NCBI GenBank assembly: GCA_030065635.1
Contig: JASJDJ010000006.1
Location: 22,517 to 86,516, forward strand
From: Xenococcaceae cyanobacterium MO_188.B32
GTDB taxonomy: Bacteria; Cyanobacteriota; Cyanobacteriia; Cyanobacteriales; Xenococcaceae
Reading direction: 5' to 3'
DNA length: 64,000 nt
The notes beneath the pieces are model-generated. The model was not told where the DNA came from. It was given only the letters and a program-made list of their open reading frames with translations, and did no database searches. Below, piece after piece: positions 44,858 through 54,669 of the stretch. Made by a program: the position numbers and the translations under genes. Each line of letters starts with the position of its first letter. The first letter of the stretch is position 1.

Positions 44858-45913
44858 ATGACTTCTAGTAATAGTCCTTCTATTGACCTAAATTCTCGCA
44901 TCAATAGATTGTCTGACTTGTTGCTCAACGAAACCACACTATATATCGTTAAAAGACTATTACAGGCACTATTAACTCTGTTTCTAGCTTCTGCCCTCAG
45001 TTTTGCCATTATCCAGCTTGCTCCTGGAGATTATCTCGATACATTAAAAAATAACCCCCAAATATCTCCTGAAAGAATAGCCGAACTACAGCAGCAGTTT
45101 GGTTTAGATAAGCCTCCTTTGGTACAGTATGGGCGTTGGTTATGGCGGGTGATTACTCGTTTTGATTTTGGGACGAGTTTTGTTTATTTTCGTCCTGTAT
45201 CTTCACTATTACTAGAAAGAATACCTGCAACTTTACTACTTGCTGTTGCTTCTATTATTATCACTTGGGCGATCGCGATTCCTTTAGGAATTGTGAGTGC
45301 AGTTAAACAAAATACCCTCGTTGATAAATTTTTGCGAGTAATTAGTTATTTAGGTCAAGGTTTTCCCAGTTTTATCACCGCACTGCTACTATTAATTTTT
45401 GCTCAATATACTTCCCCCTTATTTCCTATTGGCGGGATGACTAGTATTAATCACGAAGAATTATCTACCTTAGGTAAAATACTCGATATTGGTTGGCATA
45501 TGATTTTACCGACTTTGGCTTTAAGTATTACTAGTTTTGCTGGCTTGCAACGTCTCACTAGAGGACAGTTACTAGACGTATTGCGCCAAGATTATATTCA
45601 AACTGCCCGTGCCAAAGGCTTGCCAGAAAATAAAGTCCTCTACGTCCATGCTTTACGTAATGCGATAAATCCTCTAATTACTTTACTCGGATTTGAATTT
45701 GCTAGCTTGCTTAATGGTGCATTTATTGCCGAATTTTTCTTTAATTGGCCGGGTTTAGGACGTTTGATTTTACAAGCAGTCCAAGCCCAAGACCTTTATT
45801 TAGTTATGGCAAGTTTGATGATGGGTGCAACCATGTTAATTATTGGTAACTTACTAGCAGATTTATTATTAAAAGCTGTCGACCCTCGCATCAAGTTAGA
45901 AGATTTGAAATAA
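44858..45913 (+). CDS. ABC transporter permease, DppB/OppB family
   Basis: A 351-residue inner-membrane permease of the peptide/nickel transporter type. It shows the N-terminal LLTLFLASALSFAIIQLAPGDYLD, and FNWPGLGRLILQAVQAQDLYLV with the EAA-type coupling loop before it (RAKGLPENKVLYVHALRNAINPLI). Length is typical. Other subunits (DppC, ATPases, binding protein) are not in the window, as is common for cyanobacteria. Substrate may be peptides or a metal chelate. Confidence 0.92.
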   Translation: MTSSNSPSIDLNSRINRLSDLLLNETTLYIVKRLLQALLTLFLASALSFAIIQLAPGDYLDTLKNNPQISPERIAELQQQFGLDKPPLVQYGRWLWRVITRFDFGTSFVYFRPVSSLLLERIPATLLLAVASIIITWAIAIPLGIVSAVKQNTLVDKFLRVISYLGQGFPSFITALLLLIFAQYTSPLFPIGGMTSINHEELSTLGKILDIGWHMILPTLALSITSFAGLQRLTRGQLLDVLRQDYIQTARAKGLPENKVLYVHALRNAINPLITLLGFEFASLLNGAFIAEFFFNWPGLGRLILQAVQAQDLYLVMASLMMGATMLIIGNLLADLLLKAVDPRIKLEDLK

Positions 45914-45979
45914 GTAGGGCTTGCTTGAATTTTGTACTCATCGAATTCACGTTATGAAAATGTTGATACTAATTATAAA

Positions 45980-46273
45980 ATGCTCTCCCAAGTTAATTAT
46001 CTAATTCGATCGAAAGTAGATGGAAAATATTTAGTAGCTCGTCTACAACAGGAAGAAAGAGAAAAAGAAGCTAACTATTTGCTGTTATTTAAAGAAGATC
46101 ATGAAGCACTTAGTTATATTAATACCCACGGTCGAGATTTGCGCGATCGCCTGACGGTAGAGTCTATTTCTCCTCCTCAACTAAAAGGTTTATTGCAACG
46201 TTGGGGTTATGAGGGTATTGGTTTAGTAGAAGACCCCTTGATACCGCAAATTAAGTTTATGTCTCAAGCTTAG
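45980..46273 (+). CDS. Conserved hypothetical protein
   Basis: With the ATG at 45980 the protein is 97 residues (MLSQVNYLIRSKVDGKYLVA); a TTG at 45932 would add 16 poor residues. It looks like a small alpha/beta protein with LLLFKEDHEALSYINTHG and ending LVEDPLIPQIKFM. No motif recognised, but it has the even codon use of a real gene. Its stop overlaps the stop of the convergent GNAT gene by 4 bp. Confidence 0.65.
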   Translation: MLSQVNYLIRSKVDGKYLVARLQQEEREKEANYLLLFKEDHEALSYINTHGRDLRDRLTVESISPPQLKGLLQRWGYEGIGLVEDPLIPQIKFMSQA

Positions 46274-46749
46274 AGTAAGTCTAAGCGCATCTCATTACCA
46301 GCATAAAATCCCATACTTTCGTAAAGTGGCTTGCCAAAGGGTGAAGCATCAAGAAGAATCCGCGTGCAACCAAGAGATTTTAAATAATCAATAGTTCTTT
46401 TGGTTAGTCGATCGCCAATTCCTTGACGACGATAGGATGATTCTACATAGACATTCCAGACATAGCCATACTTACGATACTCAGAAACAAAAGGTTGAGG
46501 GTACAAACCAGCAAATAATTGACCACCAGCAGAACCAAATATCTCACCATCTCTTTCTGCTACAAATGCCTGGTAAGCTAGTTCTTGACGAGCGCGATCG
46601 ATAAATTGCAGAGTAATTTCCAGCCAGTCAGTACAAATTTGTTCGGCAGTAACTCCATTATCCAACCATAATTGATAAAAATGTTGGGCTATAAGACTAT
46701 CTTCTCGAACAAGAGCTTCCCTGACTAATATTTTGGTAGATTCAGCCAT
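46270..46749 (-). CDS. GNAT family N-acetyltransferase
   Basis: A 159-residue acetyltransferase. The acetyl-CoA-binding motif A is visible as VYVESSYRRQGIGDRLTKRTID, with the R-x2-G-x-G loop, preceded by the beta-bulge VWNV. The C-terminus ends with the common ASPFGKPLYESMGFYAGNEM pattern. The target amine cannot be predicted. Convergent with the preceding gene. Confidence 0.9.
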   Translation of the reverse strand: MAESTKILVREALVREDSLIAQHFYQLWLDNGVTAEQICTDWLEITLQFIDRARQELAYQAFVAERDGEIFGSAGGQLFAGLYPQPFVSEYRKYGYVWNVYVESSYRRQGIGDRLTKRTIDYLKSLGCTRILLDASPFGKPLYESMGFYAGNEMRLDLL

Positions 46750-46942
46750 AATTTAACCCAATACTTTTATTTTTTACTCTAATTTGCCTAAAAAATTAGT
46801 CTGTCTGGTAATCGATCGCTTAAAGTAAATTGCCGATTTAGTTATATCCTTAAAGATCATCTAAACTCATAACAGGAGCGAGATGAACTAGGATGTAATA
46901 AAGAAACAATATTTTTAGCTCAAGATTACCTCAGAAAAAACT

Positions 46943-47329
46943 GTGAACGATAACTTTACTAGACTACTTCAGTACAACACTTCTGGTATAAGTTGCTGGT
47001 TAACATTAATTTTGGTTGCCTTCTTACTAGGATCGATCGGCTTAGGCTGGGTTGTAAATGGATTTTTAATTTTGGTTGCTTTGCTGATAATTACTCCAAT
47101 CTTAGCCTTGGTAGGATTACAGTGGTGGCTCAAACGGAATTTAGTACAAGATCGATGTCCAGTATGTAGTTACGAATTTACTGGCTTTAATAACGCTGAA
47201 TTTAGATGTCCTAACTGTAGTGAACCTTTAAAAGTAGAAGCAGGACATTTTAGTCGTATAACTCCTCCTGGAACTATTGATGTAGATGCAATAGAAGTTT
47301 CTGTTCAACAATTAGAAGAAGAAAAATAA
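46943..47329 (+). CDS. Membrane protein with C-terminal zinc ribbon
   Basis: A 128-residue protein with a GTG start and one or two N-terminal membrane segments (about 20-62, LTLILVAFLLGSIGLGWVV and the next hydrophobic run). A CPVC-x14-CPNC zinc ribbon follows. Similar two-part proteins are found in other cyanobacteria. The mirror-image layout to the protein at 42026-42514 is notable but they do not look homologous. Function unknown. Confidence 0.7.
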   Translation: MNDNFTRLLQYNTSGISCWLTLILVAFLLGSIGLGWVVNGFLILVALLIITPILALVGLQWWLKRNLVQDRCPVCSYEFTGFNNAEFRCPNCSEPLKVEAGHFSRITPPGTIDVDAIEVSVQQLEEEK

Positions 47330-47332
47330 TGT

Positions 47333-47770
47333 TTATTTAGTAGAAATATTTAAAGTAAACCGATGATTTTTGCCAGTAAGATCGCCGATATATATTTTAT
47401 ATTCTCCTGGTTCCCAAACTCCTGACATTTCTGGCTTAAAACCAGATACCGCATCTCCCAAGACGCAAAAACTATCTTTTGATGAAGGACCTCGAACTAA
47501 TAGTGTAGGTTGCCCACCACTAGCTTGTACTGTTAATCTCATATAATCAACTCTTTTAGGTATGTTAATGACGTGATTGGGAGATGAAGCAATATATCCA
47601 CAACCCTTACTATTTATCGGTCCTCCAGTGCTTCCTTGAATAGTTTGGGTTTTAGTATCAAATTTTAAGTTTATTCCTAGAGGTTTACTATCTACCTTCA
47701 TCATGTTAGTAACTAAAAACGTCACGGCTAAGGTGGTAGTAGTTAAAAAATAATAGATTAATTTTTTCAT
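47333..47770 (-). CDS. Secreted hypothetical protein
   Basis: This 145-residue protein has a signal-peptide-like N-terminus (MKKLIYYFLTTTTLAVTFLV) and then a beta-rich domain containing two cysteines (GCGYIASS; DSFCVLGDA), which could form a disulfide. The C-terminal GVWEPGEYKIYIGDL resembles pre-peptidase or beta-sandwich domains. No catalytic motif. It converges with the zinc-ribbon gene, with only 3 bp between stops. Confidence 0.65.
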   Translation of the reverse strand: MKKLIYYFLTTTTLAVTFLVTNMMKVDSKPLGINLKFDTKTQTIQGSTGGPINSKGCGYIASSPNHVINIPKRVDYMRLTVQASGGQPTLLVRGPSSKDSFCVLGDAVSGFKPEMSGVWEPGEYKIYIGDLTGKNHRFTLNISTK

Positions 47771-47911
47771 AGACTTATAAGATTGCCCTATTTTCTGCCC
47801 AGACCAAAAATAGATAGATATGAATATCTTAGTGGACTAAAAGACGATTGTCCCTAAGTGATGTTCCAGTTTTTTAATAGTCCCGTGTTGTTAATTATTA
47901 ATATTAAATCG

Positions 47912-48763
47912 ATGAAAAATACCCTCGCTCTGCAAAAAGAACATCTTTGTTTTGGTGGAAAAGTTGCTTATTATTCTCATCTATCCGATACTTGCCGTAG
48001 TCAGATGAATTTTGCCGTTTATCTTCCTCCCCAAGCCAAATCTCGACCCGTTCCGATACTCTATTATCTTTCTGGATTAACTTGTACAGAAGACAATTTT
48101 ACTGTCAAAGCAGGAGCGCAAAAATACGCAGCCCAATATGGCATTATGTTGGTTGCTCCAGACACTTCTCCCCGCCATACAGGAATAGCAGGAGAAGATG
48201 ATGATTGGGATTTAGGTAGTGGTGCGAGTTTCTACGTTGATTCTATTGTCGCTCCTTGGCAAAAACACTATCAAATGTATAGTTACATTACTCAAGAATT
48301 ACCAGCATTAATAGCAGCTAATTTTCCAGTGTTACCTCAAAAACAAGGAATCTTTGGTCATTCTATGGGAGGACACGGCGCATTGATTTGTGCTTTGAAA
48401 AATCCAGACCGGTATTTATCTGTTTCTGCTTTTGCCCCTATCTGCGCTCCTATGAGTTGTCCTTGGGGAAAAAAAGCATTTACTGCCTATCTTGGTACGG
48501 ATAAACAACAATGGCGTGATTACGATGCAAGTGAATTAGTTCAGAAAAATCAACTAAACAATAATATTTTGCTCGATCAAGGGACAGCCGATCCTTTTTA
48601 TCAACAAAAACAGTTACTTCCCGAACTATTTGAATCAGCCTGCCAAAAAGTCGGGCAGCCATTAAATCTTAGATGGCAATCGGGTTATGACCACAGCTAT
48701 TTTACGATCGCCAGTTTGATAGAAGATCATATTCGTCATCATGCTGATATCTTATGTCGGTAA
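47912..48763 (+). CDS. S-formylglutathione hydrolase
   Basis: This esterase hydrolyses S-formylglutathione to formate and glutathione in formaldehyde detoxification. The 283-residue form (ATG at 47912, MKNTLALQKEHL) is preferred over the start at 47858. The catalytic triad is visible: Ser151 in GIFGHSMGGHG, Asp227 in DQGTADPF and His261 in GYDHSYF. Motifs LSGLTCTEDNF and PDTSPRHTGIAGEDDDWDLG are diagnostic. The partner formaldehyde dehydrogenase is not adjacent. Confidence 0.94.
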   Translation: MKNTLALQKEHLCFGGKVAYYSHLSDTCRSQMNFAVYLPPQAKSRPVPILYYLSGLTCTEDNFTVKAGAQKYAAQYGIMLVAPDTSPRHTGIAGEDDDWDLGSGASFYVDSIVAPWQKHYQMYSYITQELPALIAANFPVLPQKQGIFGHSMGGHGALICALKNPDRYLSVSAFAPICAPMSCPWGKKAFTAYLGTDKQQWRDYDASELVQKNQLNNNILLDQGTADPFYQQKQLLPELFESACQKVGQPLNLRWQSGYDHSYFTIASLIEDHIRHHADILCR

Positions 48764-48881
48764 TTTTACCTATTCTCTTATTTTTTACTCATGTGAATTT
48801 TTAGTTACTTTATTAAACTGTTTTTTGATAAAATTTAATAAAGTGCAATTATAGTTAGCATTAAAAAGGGAGCAACGATCG

Positions 48882-49250
48882 ATGGCAGACAAAGACTTTT
48901 TTCTCAGTCCAGATGATGCACAAACTATGGGTGACATCAACTACATGCGGAAATCCGTGAGAGTAAAAAGAACTTTTCCTAAAACTCTCAAAAATAAAGA
49001 TGGTTTTGCCATAGAAAAAGAAGTATCAGCTAGTGATGCTCGCGATACTAGTAATTTTAACCGTAATGGAATATTTAATTCCACTACTAACAGTAATAGT
49101 TCTGCTAATTCTCAAACTGATTTTAAAGCAATGGCAGAAGAAATCAAATCTGCACAGCCAGCACAAACCAATAGCCAAGAACAGCGTAGCAAAACAGATA
49201 CTAATCTCGATATGTTCCGCAATATGGCTCGCAACATCAAGAGAAGATAA
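48882..49250 (+). CDS. Conserved cyanobacterial hypothetical protein, disordered middle
   Basis: A 122-residue protein with a conserved start (MADKDFFLSPDDAQTMGDIN) and YMRKSVRVKRTFPKT, then a Ser/Asn-rich disordered middle (55-95) and a basic C-terminus (MFRNMARNIKRR). A GGGAG ribosome-binding site lies 10 bp before the ATG. It may bind nucleic acid or a protein partner through the basic ends; function not known. A strong terminator follows. Confidence 0.75.
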   Translation: MADKDFFLSPDDAQTMGDINYMRKSVRVKRTFPKTLKNKDGFAIEKEVSASDARDTSNFNRNGIFNSTTNSNSSANSQTDFKAMAEEIKSAQPAQTNSQEQRSKTDTNLDMFRNMARNIKRR

Positions 49251-49280
49251 TAGATACGATCATCTAATTTAGATTTATAG

Positions 49281-49306
49281 GGTGTGTATTAGACACACCT
49301 TTTTTT
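49281..49306 (+). terminator. Rho-independent terminator
   Basis: GGTGTGT (49281-49287) pairs with ACACACC (49293-49299) across a 5-nt loop, followed by seven T. It lies 30 bp after the stop of the 122-residue gene. Confidence 0.9.
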
Positions 49307-49467
49307 GTGAAAAAATAAATTTCTAGAAAATTACACGCTTTCTCGGATTAGCTTTTATTTAAATAAATAAGGTGACAGCGATCGCACTTTGTCTAGATAT
49401 TAGAGCTTGCAAATAAAGCAGTCAACCAGCTATAAAAGAGCTTAAATGTGCTGAAAATATTCTCTAG

Positions 49468-50208
49468 ATGACCTATAGCCTCAGAATCGCTGATATCCCC
49501 ACTAGTGAGCGTCCTCGCGAACGATTACTTGCTTTAGGTGCTAGAAATCTTACTTCAGCAGAACTAATTGCTATTTTATTAGGTACAGGTCAGGGAAAAG
49601 GAAAGCTATCCGCCATTGGCTTAGGACAATATATCCTACAACAACTCAGTCAACATAAACGAGACCCCCTAGATGTATTGCGGGATGTTAGTCCTCATGA
49701 ATTAATGAAAATACCCGGTATCGGTCCAGCCAAAGCCACTACTATAGTAGCAGCCGTAGAACTAGGTAAACGAACTTTTCAATTTCGTCCCAACGAAAGA
49801 GTCTCTATGGATAATCCTGCTGCTGCTGCTGCTGCTTTAAGCCACGATCTAATGTGGCAAAACCAAGAAAAGTTTGCCGTACTCATGTTGGATGTCAACA
49901 ACTGTTTGATCGGTACTCAAATTATTACGATAGGTACCGCTACCGAAACTGTCGTTCATCCCCGCGAAATTTTTCGTGAAGCTATCAGACAAGGTGCAAA
50001 TAAACTAATTGTTGCTCATAATCATCCTTCAGGAAATTTAGAACCTTCTCAGGCAGATATTAATTTAACAGAACAATTATTACAAGGAGCAGAGTTTTTA
50101 GCTATTCCTCTTTTAGATCATCTAATTTTAGGTAATGGTGATTATCAAAGTTTAAGACAGTTAAAAGAAGGGATGGATTTATGGCATCATTATCCTCAAG
50201 GGGAATAG
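49468..50208 (+). CDS. radC: RadC family protein (JAB/MPN domain)
   Basis: The 246-residue protein has an N-terminal helix-hairpin-helix region ([22 protein letters not shown]) and a C-terminal JAB metalloprotease-like domain with the [14 protein letters not shown] motif that binds zinc. It begins [20 protein letters not shown], typical of RadC. Despite the name, a direct role in repair is doubtful; the exact function is unknown. Complete and single-copy in the window. Confidence 0.93.
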   Translation: MTYSLRIADIPTSERPRERLLALGARNLTSAELIAILLGTGQGKGKLSAIGLGQYILQQLSQHKRDPLDVLRDVSPHELMKIPGIGPAKATTIVAAVELGKRTFQFRPNERVSMDNPAAAAAALSHDLMWQNQEKFAVLMLDVNNCLIGTQIITIGTATETVVHPREIFREAIRQGANKLIVAHNHPSGNLEPSQADINLTEQLLQGAEFLAIPLLDHLILGNGDYQSLRQLKEGMDLWHHYPQGE

Positions 50209-50217
50209 TTTAATATT

Positions 50218-50235
50218 AGACTTCTTGCATAAATC
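50218..50235. repeat. 18-bp dispersed repeat, copy 2
   Basis: AGACTTCTTGCATAAATC matches the reverse complement of 4725-4742 at 17 of 18 bases. It is followed by a degenerate TTAGCTATTAGTTATTAGC heptamer-like repeat. Confidence 0.5.
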
Positions 50236-50390
50236 AAAAATCTCGGTTGTGTTAGCTATTAGTTATTAGCTTTTAGTTTTGGTTAATGGAAAGAGTGCGA
50301 TCGACTACTATTCTCGATCGCTGCACAGATATTCACCACATTCCATACTAAAAACATATCTTAGCTTTTTTCTCCCTTACTTTAATTATC

Positions 50391-50915
50391 TTGCGTAATG
50401 TAGGTTTTTTAACCAATAATACTGGTGGATTTTTTTTGATTCTAGGAATTTCTCTACTGTTTTCTACTATCGGCTTATCAATTTTAAATTATCATCTTTG
50501 GCTTAGAGCTAAAAAACTCAAAAGCCTAGCTATTATTTTAGAGAAGATCGAGCAATATAATCAACTCATAAATAACCTTAAATTAGTCAATCAAATTAAT
50601 CGTCTTAACTATTCAGATAATAATACAACTCAGAGTGACTTCAAACAATTATCGGAAATAAAGGCAGCATTAAAGCTCACTAAAGTTAGTCTACTCAAAA
50701 GTATCGACTTAGAAAAAATTGTTAATTTAACTCAAAAAAATATTGGCGGTCGCGACCAATTATTTACTAATTTAGAAGATGATTTAATCCAGTTTCTATC
50801 TTGGCCAAAAAATAACTATCACAGTGAATATCAGCAATTACTAACAGAAGCAGTTCAAATTGGCTTAAGCGTACACCAAGAAGTTAGAAAAATACAAACT
50901 TTGAATAAATTTTGA
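50391..50915 (+). CDS. Membrane-anchored hypothetical protein
   Basis: This 174-residue frame starts at TTG and has one N-terminal membrane segment (GGFFLILGISLLFSTIGLSIL). A mainly helical cytoplasmic part follows, Asn/Leu/Lys-rich, with coiled-coil character (ILEKIEQYNQLINNLKLVNQ). No known domain seen. Codon use and length suggest a real gene, but its start is uncertain. Confidence 0.55.
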   Translation: MRNVGFLTNNTGGFFLILGISLLFSTIGLSILNYHLWLRAKKLKSLAIILEKIEQYNQLINNLKLVNQINRLNYSDNNTTQSDFKQLSEIKAALKLTKVSLLKSIDLEKIVNLTQKNIGGRDQLFTNLEDDLIQFLSWPKNNYHSEYQQLLTEAVQIGLSVHQEVRKIQTLNKF

Positions 50916-51010
50916 TCTATCAGTAGATGGAAAAGTTTTTGAAAGAGGCGATCGCCTCAGTGGCAATTGCTCGTTCGCTCGACTACAGCACGCGGAGCAA
51001 AACCGCCAAA

Positions 51011-51045
51011 TAATACCATTTATCGTTACGAGATAAATGGTATTA
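51011..51045. terminator. Perfect 14-bp hairpin between convergent genes
   Basis: TAATACCATTTATC (51011-51024) pairs perfectly with GATAAATGGTATTA (51032-51045) around a 7-nt loop. It lies between two convergent genes, 9 bp from the hybrid-kinase stop at 51054. A bidirectional terminator is likely, though no clear T-tract is present. Confidence 0.6.
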
Positions 51046-51053
51046 TATTAATC

Positions 51054-53378
51054 TTAGGAAACAATTGGTTGTTGTGTTTTACTTTGATTAATCGACATTG
51101 ACAATTTTTGTTTGTTTTCTCGATAAATCCATTCTAAATGCAGATGTTTGGCTAGCAGTTTGAGTAAATCTTCTTCTTCAAATGGTTTGCCTAAAAATGC
51201 ATCGCAATCAAGATACTGACTCATTTCTGATGTTATCGAGCAAGCGGATAAGATAATTATCGGAATATCTTGAAATTCTGGTTTTTCTTTTAATTGTTTT
51301 GCCGAAGTAAAACCTGTTTTAACTGGCATAAACAAATCGAGACAAATTAAATCTGGTTTTTCTTTCTGGACTAGATCGAGCATATCTTCGCCATTTTCAG
51401 CCATTAAGACTTCAAAACCTATTGGTTCAAGGATATTTGCTAACAGCAAGAGATTTTCTGGCTTATCATCTACTGCTAACAGCTTGCGTTTTCTGCCTTT
51501 ATAACCTAGGATTCTCCGTATATCTGGTCTTTGTTGTTTCTCAGTACTAACTGTTTCTTCAGAAAAGACAACCTCGAACCAGAAGTTAGAGCCCTGACCT
51601 AATTTACTTTTTACTTTTAAGTTGCCTCCCATCAGTTCGACCAATTGTTTGCTAATAGATAAACCCAAACCAGTACCCATATGTCTGGACTCCATGTCGC
51701 CAGCTTGCTCGAAAGGTTGGAAAATTTTCTTGAGTTCTGGTTGACTTATACCTCTACCTGTATCAATTACTTCAAAGCGAATTTGTGGTCGCAATGGGGA
51801 ATTAGTATTTTGAGTTGTTCCAACCAGACTAACTCTTAACAGTACTTCACCACTAGATGTAAATTTAATGGCATTGTGCAAAAGATTGATTAATACTTGC
51901 GTTAACCTTTTTTGATCTGCTTTTATAGTAGTAGGTAAATTGTTAAATTTAGTTTTTATTTGCAGTCCTTTAACTTGTGCCTCACTTTCAACAATACGTA
52001 TAACTCCTTGCAAACATTTTGACAAGTTAAACTCTTTAATATGAAGTTCCATCTTGCCTGTTTTAGTTTTGGATAAATCCAAAATATCGTTAATTAAAGT
52101 TAAAAGATAAGTTCCACTTTGGTAAATAGTCTCTAGTTGCTCGATTTGGTCGGCATCTAAAGAACTATCTCGTTGTAAGAGTTTGGCATAACCTAAAACA
52201 CTATTGAGAGGAGTACGAAATTCATGGCTAATATTGGCAAGCAATTTATCTTTAGCCAGATTAGCCGAGACAGCCTCTTCTCTAGCAGTTTCCAATTGTT
52301 GAAAAGTTTGTTGTAATTCTGCAAAAGATTTTTTTAATTTGGCTGCCATATGATTAAAAGAAGAGGCAAGAATTCCTAACTCATCTTCCCTTTGTATCTC
52401 TACCTTTTGGTCTAATTGACCTGTAGAAATATTCATAGCTGCACTACTTAAATCGCTAATTGGCTTAATCAAACGATTGGCAAGGAAAAAGGTTAAACTA
52501 CTGGTACCAAAGAGGACAACAAGGCTGATTAAAAACGCTAGCTTCTGAAATTCTATTTTATTAGCCAAAAATTCAGCTTCTTCTTGTAGAATTACTACCG
52601 CCCAACCATTATCTAAACGAGTACTATGAGAAACCCATTTAATATCATTTTCGTCTGTAAAAGAGAAATTACCTGTATTACCTTCTAGAAGATTGTTGAC
52701 TGGCGGATATTGACTCAAATTGGTCAATTTTTCTCCAGATAGTAATTCACCTTTGGGATGAGCTAAAAGATCGGCGTTTCGATCGATCAAAAAAGCATAG
52801 CCTGTTTTACCAAACCTAAGTTTACCTACTTGTTCTGTTAAGGCATTTAGATCGGTACATATCGAAGTTACTCCCGCAATGCTTGCTTGTTTCAGAGTAG
52901 GAGTAGCCATACATAAAGCAGGTTGTTTAGTAGTACGACTAATTATAGTTTGGTAGTTGATTTTATTGCCGGCAATAGCACCTTTAAAATAATTACGGTC
53001 TCCATAGTATTTGGGTTTGTTTCCATCACTACGAGCTATATTCCATCCTTGTAAATTGATAGTATGTGCTAAATAAAGATGCTCATAGGTATTGACTATT
53101 TCTGCTAAAATTGTTTTTTGTTTACTGGCATTAGTATTAACAATATCTGGTTGTCTACTTAAATTAAGTAAAGATAAGACCTTGGATTCATTCCAGTTTT
53201 GGACACTTTCAGCTAGCAATTTGCTTTTTAAGGCGATATTTTGGGTTGCTTCTTGAGTGATTTTTTTGGAAGCAGTCTCAGTAGCATAAAAACTAGATAA
53301 TGCAATCAAAGGAATGATGCCTGATAAAACTAGTAAAGGCATCCGAAACTGTAAACTTTTAAAAAAAGATAACTTCAT
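51054..53378 (-). CDS. Hybrid histidine kinase: dCache sensor, HAMP, HisKA, HATPase_c, receiver
   Basis: The 774-residue protein has a membrane segment (12-32), a large periplasmic dCache-type ligand-binding domain (about 33-275), a second membrane segment (281-301), HAMP (302-354), HisKA with His385 in ANISHEFRTPLNSV, HATPase_c (about 485-605; DTGRGISQPE, GTGLGLSIS) and a C-terminal receiver domain (630-755) with phospho-acceptor Asp681 in LICLDLFMPVKTG. It would sense an extracytoplasmic ligand and relay phosphate internally. No partner gene is adjacent. Confidence 0.94.
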   Translation of the reverse strand: MKLSFFKSLQFRMPLLVLSGIIPLIALSSFYATETASKKITQEATQNIALKSKLLAESVQNWNESKVLSLLNLSRQPDIVNTNASKQKTILAEIVNTYEHLYLAHTINLQGWNIARSDGNKPKYYGDRNYFKGAIAGNKINYQTIISRTTKQPALCMATPTLKQASIAGVTSICTDLNALTEQVGKLRFGKTGYAFLIDRNADLLAHPKGELLSGEKLTNLSQYPPVNNLLEGNTGNFSFTDENDIKWVSHSTRLDNGWAVVILQEEAEFLANKIEFQKLAFLISLVVLFGTSSLTFFLANRLIKPISDLSSAAMNISTGQLDQKVEIQREDELGILASSFNHMAAKLKKSFAELQQTFQQLETAREEAVSANLAKDKLLANISHEFRTPLNSVLGYAKLLQRDSSLDADQIEQLETIYQSGTYLLTLINDILDLSKTKTGKMELHIKEFNLSKCLQGVIRIVESEAQVKGLQIKTKFNNLPTTIKADQKRLTQVLINLLHNAIKFTSSGEVLLRVSLVGTTQNTNSPLRPQIRFEVIDTGRGISQPELKKIFQPFEQAGDMESRHMGTGLGLSISKQLVELMGGNLKVKSKLGQGSNFWFEVVFSEETVSTEKQQRPDIRRILGYKGRKRKLLAVDDKPENLLLLANILEPIGFEVLMAENGEDMLDLVQKEKPDLICLDLFMPVKTGFTSAKQLKEKPEFQDIPIIILSACSITSEMSQYLDCDAFLGKPFEEEDLLKLLAKHLHLEWIYRENKQKLSMSINQSKTQQPIVS

Positions 53379-53457
53379 ATTTAAAAATACTTATTAGCGA
53401 ATAAAGATGCGATCGAATTTAGATTATTAGAAGAAATATATTTTTCCTGGAATTGCC

Positions 53458-54387
53458 TTAACTTAATGTATTGGCAAGAGAATGCTGGTCTGAGATAGTG
53501 CTGAAATTGGTAAAGACTAACTGAGGACAAATCTGTTTCATTTGACTGGTAAGATTGTTGCCCGTGCCAATTTCCACCACTTGTTTAAAGTCTTCTTTGG
53601 CTAAAATCCGCGTAAGACTCTCCCACCTGACTGACTGAATCATTTGCTCGATCAGATTTTCCTTTAAGCTAGCGGGTTCTACGATCGGTACTAATTTTGT
53701 ACTGGATAGGAAGGGGATTTTAGCATAATTAAAAGGAGTAGAATCTAATATTGGCCAAAATTCTGCTGTGGCTTCTGCCATTAAGGGAGTATGAAAAGCA
53801 CCACTAACATCTAGAGGAATTATTCGCTTGACTGTAAGTTTGTTTAATAGTGATTTCACTCCGACAAAAGTTCCCGCGATAACTGCCATCCTCGAATTAT
53901 CGTTGACTCTCCAGACATTAGCAGTAAACCGAACTTGCTGTTCGAGTTGCTCCTTATTAAAACCAATTAGAGCCACCATCGTCCCTTTAGGGGCACGGTG
54001 CATTATTTCTGCTCTACGCTTAATTAGCTTTAAGCCAGTTTCAAAGTCAAAGACTCCCGCAGCATACATAGCTGAATATTCTCCCAGACTGTAGCCAGCT
54101 ACTAAATTAGGAGATGGTTGCTCTGTTTGCTTGAGTATGTCGACTAATAGAGTTTGTATAACATACAGACAAGGCTGCGTATAAAGAGTAAGATTTAATT
54201 TCTGCCAATTCTGACAGACTTCTAAAACAGACCAACCTAAAATTTCTTGGGCTTTTTCCAATCTCGATCGAGCAAAAGGATACCGAAGTAAATCAATTCC
54301 CATTCCTAGTTTTTGAGAGCCCTGTCCGGGAAATACCCATGCAGTAATATTTTTATCTGTTTGAACCTGTAGATTTTTCACGCTCAA
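53458..54387 (-). CDS. fabD: Malonyl-CoA:ACP transacylase (FabD-like)
   Basis: FabD loads malonyl groups onto acyl carrier protein for fatty-acid synthesis. The 309-residue protein has the N-terminal WVFPGQGSQKLGMG, the active-site Ser100 in VAGYSLGEYSA (the usual GHSLGE has His replaced by Tyr) and His199 in SGAFHTPLM. Length fits. Since the GHS-to-GYS change lies next to the nucleophile, activity or substrate might differ from the standard enzyme. The other fab genes are not nearby. Confidence 0.88.
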   Translation of the reverse strand: MSVKNLQVQTDKNITAWVFPGQGSQKLGMGIDLLRYPFARSRLEKAQEILGWSVLEVCQNWQKLNLTLYTQPCLYVIQTLLVDILKQTEQPSPNLVAGYSLGEYSAMYAAGVFDFETGLKLIKRRAEIMHRAPKGTMVALIGFNKEQLEQQVRFTANVWRVNDNSRMAVIAGTFVGVKSLLNKLTVKRIIPLDVSGAFHTPLMAEATAEFWPILDSTPFNYAKIPFLSSTKLVPIVEPASLKENLIEQMIQSVRWESLTRILAKEDFKQVVEIGTGNNLTSQMKQICPQLVFTNFSTISDQHSLANTLS

Positions 54388-54669
54388 TTGCTTATAAATT
54401 TAAGTATAATTTTTCGATGAAACATTTTTTTTTAGTGACAAAGTAGGGACAAATATTGACAAAATTCATAAAAAACATCGTTGTAAATATTTGAATACAC
54501 TCTTACTTTACAGGAGGATAAAAGATTAATCTGTCAAGACTTGATTAAAAAAATGTGTCTAACTTGTATACATTAAAGCTATAAAAATTTATCTTAAAAC
54601 TTAAGCAATAGAAAGTATCATTGACCGAATAAGTTCTAGGCTTAAGAACTCTCAACCACAAAAAATAAG

